In this document: one piece after another, positions 32,848-36,922 of the stretch
Layout: the number at the start of each line of letters is the position of its first letter
Position numbering within the stretch: the stretch's first letter is position 1
Notes under the pieces: generated by a model
Told to the model about the DNA's origin: nothing
Seen by the model: the letters and a program-made list of their open reading frames with translations, nothing else
Database searches by the model: none
Assembly (NCBI GenBank): GCA_020724775.1
Contig: DYGG01000010.1
Location: 32,623 to 69,544 of the forward strand
Length of the DNA stretch: 36,922 nucleotides
Reading direction: 5' to 3'
Origin: Ignavibacterium sp.
Lineage (GTDB): Bacteria > Zixibacteria > MSB-5A5 > GN15 > PGXB01
Position numbers and translations under genes: made by a program

Positions 32848-34593
32848 ATGAACTCGGCAACGAAAACCGTCCCGTTGAAATGGGTGGTGGCTGCGGAGCC
32901 TGATCCCGAATTACTGCAGGAGATCAGCAATAAAACCGGGCTGGATAGAATCATCGCCAAGATTCTTTTCAATCGTCAGATAGATACGCCTGAGACTATT
33001 CGTCAATTCCTGCAACCGTCACTCAAAGACCTACAGGACCCGTTCACCCTGTACGGAATGGACCGCGCCGTGGACCGAATTCTGCAGGCGCTTCGGGATA
33101 ACGAGAAGATGATGGTGTACGGCGACTACGATGTTGACGGCATCACCGCCGCCTCGCTTCTGTACCTGGTGCTGAACAAATTGGGAGCGCAGGTCAGTTA
33201 TTATCTTCCCAATCGCCTGATTGAGGGGTACGGCCTTTCCGTGGAGGGGATTAAAGAGGCCTCCGAGCGGGGAGTAACGCTTATCGTCTCAGTCGATACC
33301 GGAGTCACGGCGGTGGAAGAAGTCAAACATGCCGCATCGCTCGGAATAGAATGTATCCTGACCGACCATCATGAGCCGGGGGAAATTCTTCCGGAGCCGG
33401 TGGCGCTGGTAAACCCGAAACAGAAAGATTGCACCTATTCCGGCGGGGAACTCTCCGGCGTTGGTGTCGCTTTCAAAGTGGCGCAGGCGCTTTATCAGAG
33501 ATTGCAGCAAGACCAGGGGGAACTGGAGGAACATCTCGACCTGGTGGCTCTGGGAACCTCGGCCGACATCGTGCCGCTGGTCGGCGAGAACCGGATTCTG
33601 ACCAAGTTTGGCATCAAGCAGATCTCCCGCACCAATAAACCGGGGCTGAAATCGCTGACATTTGTCTCCGGTCTAATGGGCAAAGATATCGGCACCGGGC
33701 AGGTTGTCTTCATATTGGCGCCGCGCATTAATGCCGTGGGCCGTCTCGGTGACGCCGAAATGGCGATTAAACTTCTGACGACCAAAGATGAGCGAATTGC
33801 CGCCGATATTGCCCGCAAACTGGACAAGGAAAATCAGCGGCGAAAATATATCGATGAAAAAACGCTCAATGAAGCCCTGGAGCAGATTCGTCAGGTGGTC
33901 GACTTGAACAACGACCGCGCCATCATACTGGCGTCCGAAGGGTGGCATCAGGGAGTAATCGGGATAGTCGCCAGCCGTCTGGTGGAAAAGTATCATCTCC
34001 CGACCATCATGATAGCGATTGACAACGGCGAGGGGAAAGGGTCGGCGCGCTCCATACCGGGATTCCATCTCTGTGATGCCCTGAAAGAGTGCGAGGATTT
34101 GCTTTTGCGCTACGGCGGTCACAAATATGCCGCCGGATTGACCATAAATCCTGCCAACATCGAGAAATTCCGGGAGCGAATGAAAGAGGTTTCGCGACGG
34201 ATGCTGACTGATGATGACCTGATAGCGAAACTATATATCGATTCCGAAATAGAACTGAGCCAGATTAATGACCGTCTGCTCGACGTGCTGGAGACATTCT
34301 CGCCCTTCGGTCCCCAGAATATGCGTCCGGTCTTCCTGACGCGCAACTGTGAGATACTCGGGCAGCCGTACTGTGTCGGGAAAAATCATCTCAAGATGAA
34401 AGTGCGCAAGGGGGATGCCGTCTTTGATGTCATCGGTTTCGGTTTCGGCGACTGGGTGCGCAATCTCTCCGGGCGGGGGAACCTGGTTGACCTGGTTTAT
34501 GTGGTTGAATATAATTCCTGGAACGACAGCACTCATATACAACTTCGTCTGAAAGATATGAAATTGGCCGCCGGCGATATCGGCTCATATTGA
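32848..34593 (+). CDS. recJ: Single-stranded-DNA-specific exonuclease RecJ
   Basis: A 581-residue 5'-3' exonuclease of recombination and mismatch repair. DHH-family motifs are complete: GDYDVDG (92-98), VDTG (149-152), and TDHH (172-175). The DHHA1 domain has HQGVIGIVASRL and GGHKYAAGLTI, and a C-terminal OB-fold domain follows (about 460-581). Length is standard. The ATG at 32848 lies 8 nt after AGGA, which is part of the hairpin at 32823-32843. It follows rnpB by 25 nt and precedes meaB by 7 nt. Confidence 0.97.
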   Translation: MNSATKTVPLKWVVAAEPDPELLQEISNKTGLDRIIAKILFNRQIDTPETIRQFLQPSLKDLQDPFTLYGMDRAVDRILQALRDNEKMMVYGDYDVDGITAASLLYLVLNKLGAQVSYYLPNRLIEGYGLSVEGIKEASERGVTLIVSVDTGVTAVEEVKHAASLGIECILTDHHEPGEILPEPVALVNPKQKDCTYSGGELSGVGVAFKVAQALYQRLQQDQGELEEHLDLVALGTSADIVPLVGENRILTKFGIKQISRTNKPGLKSLTFVSGLMGKDIGTGQVVFILAPRINAVGRLGDAEMAIKLLTTKDERIAADIARKLDKENQRRKYIDEKTLNEALEQIRQVVDLNNDRAIILASEGWHQGVIGIVASRLVEKYHLPTIMIAIDNGEGKGSARSIPGFHLCDALKECEDLLLRYGGHKYAAGLTINPANIEKFRERMKEVSRRMLTDDDLIAKLYIDSEIELSQINDRLLDVLETFSPFGPQNMRPVFLTRNCEILGQPYCVGKNHLKMKVRKGDAVFDVIGFGFGDWVRNLSGRGNLVDLVYVVEYNSWNDSTHIQLRLKDMKLAAGDIGSY

Positions 34594-34600
34594 GAATGGT

Positions 34601-35542
34601 ATGACGGTTCTGGAGCGATTTCTGGGGGGAGACCAGTCGGCGCTGGCGCGAATAATCACTATCATTGAAGACCGGACTGACGGTTATCAGGATGTTCTGG
34701 CGCGTTTTTATCCCCGAAGCGGCAAAGCGGTCAGGATTGGCTTTACCGGTCCGCCCGGGGCGGGGAAATCGTCACTGGTGAACAGCATCGCCCGGATGCT
34801 GCTCGCCCAGGGGAAGAAAGTCGGAATTATTGCGGTTGACCCAACTTCACCTTTCACCGGAGGGGCGCTTCTCGGCGACCGAATCAGGATGGTCGATATG
34901 CCGTCGGATGGGACCGTCTATATCCGCTCGATGGCGACCCGTGGCTCAACCGGCGGATTGGCGGCGGCGACCGGCAATGCCGCGGTGGCGCTTGATGCCT
35001 TCGGCTTTGACTATGTCCTTATTGAGACCGTCGGAGTGGGACAGGTGGAACTCGATATTATCGATACCTGCGATACGGTGGTGGTGACGCTGGTGCCGGA
35101 ATCGGGTGATGCGGTGCAGGCGCTGAAAGCGGGGCTGATGGAGATTGCCGATATCTTTGCGCTGAATAAATCGGACCGGCCGGGGGCGGAGAATATCGCG
35201 GCGGAATTGAATATGATTCTGGAGATAAAGCGGGAGAAGCAAGAATGGGAATTTCCGGTGGTGATGACCGAGGCAATAAACAACAAGAATATCGACAGGC
35301 TCCTGAGTAAGATTGAAAAGCATATCGCCTATCTGCATAGTTCGGGGCAGTTTGATAAGCATCGGCGGGAGCAGATTCGGAAAAAGATAGTGAGCATCGT
35401 GACGGCGCAGATAAATGTGGTGGTGCGGGAAAAGTTGACCCAGATGGTCGATATTGAGAAAGTGGTGGGGGAGATTTACGAGGGGAAAACCGACCCGTAC
35501 ACGGTGAGCAAGGAACTGATTCGTCTGTCGCGGATGGGGTGA
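34601..35542 (+). CDS. meaB: MeaB/ArgK-family P-loop GTPase (B12-mutase chaperone)
   Basis: A 313-residue SIMIBI-class GTPase. Walker A is GPPGAGKSS (50-58), the VDPTSPFTGGALLGDRIRM and SMATRGSTGG segments are hallmarks of MeaB, the Walker B region is VLIETVGVGQ, and NKSD gives guanine specificity. MeaB guards methylmalonyl-CoA mutase, gating cofactor loading and protecting it from inactivation. No mutase gene is in the window, so it must be encoded elsewhere if this role holds. It is the last gene before a strong terminator, probably co-transcribed with recJ. Confidence 0.94.
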   Translation: MTVLERFLGGDQSALARIITIIEDRTDGYQDVLARFYPRSGKAVRIGFTGPPGAGKSSLVNSIARMLLAQGKKVGIIAVDPTSPFTGGALLGDRIRMVDMPSDGTVYIRSMATRGSTGGLAAATGNAAVALDAFGFDYVLIETVGVGQVELDIIDTCDTVVVTLVPESGDAVQALKAGLMEIADIFALNKSDRPGAENIAAELNMILEIKREKQEWEFPVVMTEAINNKNIDRLLSKIEKHIAYLHSSGQFDKHRREQIRKKIVSIVTAQINVVVREKLTQMVDIEKVVGEIYEGKTDPYTVSKELIRLSRMG

Positions 35543-35568
35543 GGTTGCAGAGATAGCGCAAGTTGGTC

Positions 35569-35591
35569 AAGGCGGCCGAGCCGCCTTTTTT
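35569..35591 (+). terminator. Intrinsic terminator after meaB
   Basis: GGCGGC (35571-35576) pairs with GCCGCC (35580-35585) around a CGA loop, flanked by AA before and six T after. It lies 26 nt beyond the meaB stop. Confidence 0.9.
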
Positions 35592-35968
35592 ATTGTGTTG
35601 GGGCGCAAGGGGTTGCGTTATTCGGGGATTTCGTTCGAGAAGGTAAGTGTTTGGGACACAAGATGTAATAGGTTCGTATTCGTTTCGATTTTTTATTTTC
35701 GCGCTTCCCTGGTCTCCGGGGACCGTGGTTTGCGGGCGGAATACTACGGGTTTGGTATGGGCACATCTGAAATATCTCCTCTATAGTATCACCTTGGGGC
35801 AATCAGCAGCGGTTTGATGGTGAAATTGCGGGGTTGAGAGTGAGATGATGGGGACGAGTAAAGGAGGATTCTGCTTTAGACGGAGCCGCAAACAGTTATA
35901 GAAGCGCGGCAAGTCACGCTCCGACTGACGTCGGACCGAAGACCTGCTGAAACTCTTAAAGAAACCTC

Positions 35969-35997
35969 TTGACAAAGTTCGCAAAATTGCGAACTTA
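35969..35997 (+). promoter_or_regulatory. higBA promoter with palindromic operator
   Basis: TTGACA (35969-35974) is a consensus -35 element. It is followed at once by a perfect palindrome with arms AAGTTCGCAA (35975-35984) and TTGCGAACTT (35987-35996), separated by AA. The palindrome fills the spacer and covers the weak -10 position (AACTTA, 35992-35997). A repressor bound here, most likely the HTH antitoxin, would block RNA polymerase. Confidence 0.65.
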
Positions 35998-36018
35998 TGC
36001 TTAAGTTTGAGGTTATAA

Positions 36019-36387
36019 TTGCCGAAGACAGAAGTAGTCATCTATTGCGAGACAGACGGAACCGCCCCGTTTCTGGAATGGTTTGAGAAGATACCGGAGA
36101 AAGCCCAGGACAAAATCATCGTTCGGCTGGAGCGACTCAAGGAATTGGGTCACGAGCTTCGCAGGCCGGAAGCGGACTACTTGCGAGACGATATCTATGA
36201 ACTTCGAGTCAAGTTGCAGTCGGTCAACTACCGCGTGCTCTACTTCTTCCATGGCCAGCGGATGGTGGTTCTGTCCCATGGATTCTCGAAGCAACAGGCA
36301 AGGGTACCAGAAAACGAATTGCAGTCGGCTTTCAGGCGACGGTCCGCATACCTGCGTTCACCGAGCCGACACACGTTAAAGGAGTGA
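36019..36387 (+). CDS. higB: RelE/ParE-superfamily toxin, HigB/Gp49-like
   Basis: A 122-residue protein of the phage-derived Gp49/HigB group, whose members cut mRNA on ribosomes. Family features are FLEWFEKIPEKAQDKIIVRLERL, then ELR-type strands with YELRVKLQSVNYRVLYFFHG and a VVLSHGFSKQQ strand with the basic and polar residues typical of the active face. The C-terminus is longer than usual (RRRSAYLRSPSRHTLKE). The start is TTG at 36019, with GAGG 6 nt upstream. It precedes the antitoxin, the gene order typical of HigBA. Activity is inferred from the family. Confidence 0.85.
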   Translation: MPKTEVVIYCETDGTAPFLEWFEKIPEKAQDKIIVRLERLKELGHELRRPEADYLRDDIYELRVKLQSVNYRVLYFFHGQRMVVLSHGFSKQQARVPENELQSAFRRRSAYLRSPSRHTLKE

Positions 36388-36392
36388 TGTAA

Positions 36393-36737
36393 ATGAAGAA
36401 GAAAACGACTGATGCGGTTCAGATTCTCCATAACCGCTTTTATAAAGGTAACCGGAAACGCCAGGCATCACTTGAGCGTGAGCGAGTGAATGCCAAAATC
36501 GCAAGGGACATTTATGAACTTCGTACCAGAAGCAGTCTTACCCAGAAGCAACTGGCGAAAATGATAAAGACCACTCCCTCGGTGATCTCACGACTGGAGA
36601 GCGCTGATTATTCGGGGCATTCTTTGAATATATTGCAGCGGATTGCCGCGGTGTTTAATCAGAAAGTGCAAGTTACATTCGTTCCAATTCGCTCGCGAGT
36701 CCGCGCAATAACTGCGGCTAACGAGCGAAGACCTTAG
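36393..36737 (+). CDS. higA: XRE-family HTH antitoxin, HigA-like
   Basis: A 114-residue DNA-binding protein. The helix-turn-helix spans about 53-85 (SLTQKQLAKMIKTTPSVISR, then LESADYSGHSLNILQRIA). A basic N-terminal extension (about 1-40) probably contacts the toxin. It starts 5 nt after the toxin stop, with GGAG about 9 nt upstream of its ATG, so the genes form an operon. It should neutralise the toxin and repress the shared promoter through the palindrome at 35975-35996. It ends with TAG. Confidence 0.88.
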   Translation: MKKKTTDAVQILHNRFYKGNRKRQASLERERVNAKIARDIYELRTRSSLTQKQLAKMIKTTPSVISRLESADYSGHSLNILQRIAAVFNQKVQVTFVPIRSRVRAITAANERRP

Positions 36738-36865
36738 GCGATTTCAACCAGGCAGGGAATTTCACCGGTTGCGTCAGTTCTTGGGTTGGAATCGTTTCGA
36801 GGCGTGGACTGGCGCAACTTTCAGAAGGTGTCGCTGTTGCATTTATTGAAGGGCGGCAGGTCACA

Positions 36866-36920
36866 ATTTTACGCCGCAAGAGCCAGTGATGAATCTGCTT
36901 TGCAGATGTCAGCGTAAAAT
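36866..36920. repeat. Nested inverted repeat at the right edge
   Basis: Outer arms ATTTTACGC (36866-36874) and GCGTAAAAT (36912-36920) are perfect. Inside lies a second hairpin ATCTGC-TTT-GCAGAT (36893-36907). The stretch 36738-36865 shows no gene I can support. The structure could be a transcript end, a small mobile-element end, or a genome repeat; the window stops here. Confidence 0.5.
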
Positions 36921-36922
36921 CA

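Larger units (their letters stand above)
35543..36018. other. Gene-poor stretch between meaB and the toxin-antitoxin operon
   Basis: About 475 nt with the meaB terminator at its left end and the higBA promoter at its right end. A 63-codon open frame from 35595 has a TTG start, no ribosome-binding site and no recognisable features, so I do not call it. A small hairpin TCCGAC/GTCGGA lies near 35920-35935. The rest looks unstructured and may be remnant sequence around a mobile toxin-antitoxin unit. Confidence 0.45.

Noticed and set aside
35058-35570. Minus-strand frame (170 codons) rich in Pro and Ser opposite meaB
   Set aside because: Composition is a by-product of the opposite-strand codons, and it runs through the meaB terminator region; meaB is unmistakable.
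35595-35786. 63-codon open frame after the meaB terminator
   Set aside because: TTG start without a ribosome-binding site, no conserved motif, no signal or membrane features.
1-36922. CRISPR arrays, insertion sequences, prophage or integrase genes
   Set aside because: No regularly spaced repeats, transposase or integrase motifs were seen anywhere in the window.

Overview
The window is a bacterial chromosome segment with balanced base composition, short intergenic gaps and mostly housekeeping content, plus one polysaccharide locus, one surface protein and one toxin-antitoxin pair. The best lineage hint is the C-terminal sorting module of the surface protein (YQNHPNPFNPET... ending in an SGIYLAIM-like strand). 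That module is typical of the FCB group and its candidate phyla (Zixibacteria, Marinimicrobia, Calditrichota and relatives). A Zixibacteria-like organism is my inference; no rRNA is present to confirm it. TTG and GTG starts are common here: holB, ftsE, the MurJ-family gene, higB and probably wecB use TTG; ftsX, the symporter and the catalytic M16 peptidase use GTG.

Layout. (1) 1-6806, minus strand: one compact operon ftsE-ftsX-envC-holB-ricT-metG-tatD, most genes overlapping, joining a cell-wall hydrolase control module to replication and translation genes. tatD runs off the left edge. (2) 6891-11727, plus strand: a secreted Asp-box (Ycf48-like) protein, an unknown multispanning membrane protein, a 33-residue membrane microprotein overlapping a sodium:solute symporter, and an RluD-type pseudouridine synthase. 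(3) 11811-14806, minus strand: a pair of secreted M16 peptidases, one catalytic and one without the zinc site, ending in a hairpin terminator. (4) 14980-25914, plus strand: a strong promoter followed by nine tightly packed polysaccharide genes: SLBB export protein, Wzz-like chain-length protein, WbpD/WbpE/WbpI-like sugar-nucleotide enzymes, MurJ-family flippase, Wzy/ligase-like protein, GT4 glycosyltransferase and a second DegT aminotransferase. (5) 25978-28266, minus strand: a large secreted, sortable surface protein split by one in-frame TAG. (6) 28573-35542, plus strand: a DRG/OBG-like TGS GTPase, tRNA-CAU and tRNA-Val, a zinc-ribbon coiled-coil protein, guaB, the RNase P RNA, recJ and meaB, with clear terminators after the tRNAs and after meaB. 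(7) 35543-36922: a gene-poor stretch, then a HigBA-type toxin-antitoxin operon with a palindromic operator in its promoter, and a nested inverted repeat at the right edge.

How the genes work together. FtsE/FtsX/EnvC form a membrane device that switches on septal amidases, but FtsE here lacks several ABC motifs. The polysaccharide operon holds export, polymerisation and three steps of a diacetamido-uronic-acid sugar pathway, but no initiating phosphoglycosyltransferase and only one recognisable glycosyltransferase, so it must rely on genes elsewhere. I did not see a complete, clearly novel multi-gene system. The observations most worth checking are the in-frame amber codon in the surface protein, the symporter microprotein, the degenerate FtsE, the altered G4 motif of the DRG-like GTPase, and the hairpin over the recJ ribosome-binding site directly after RNase P RNA.
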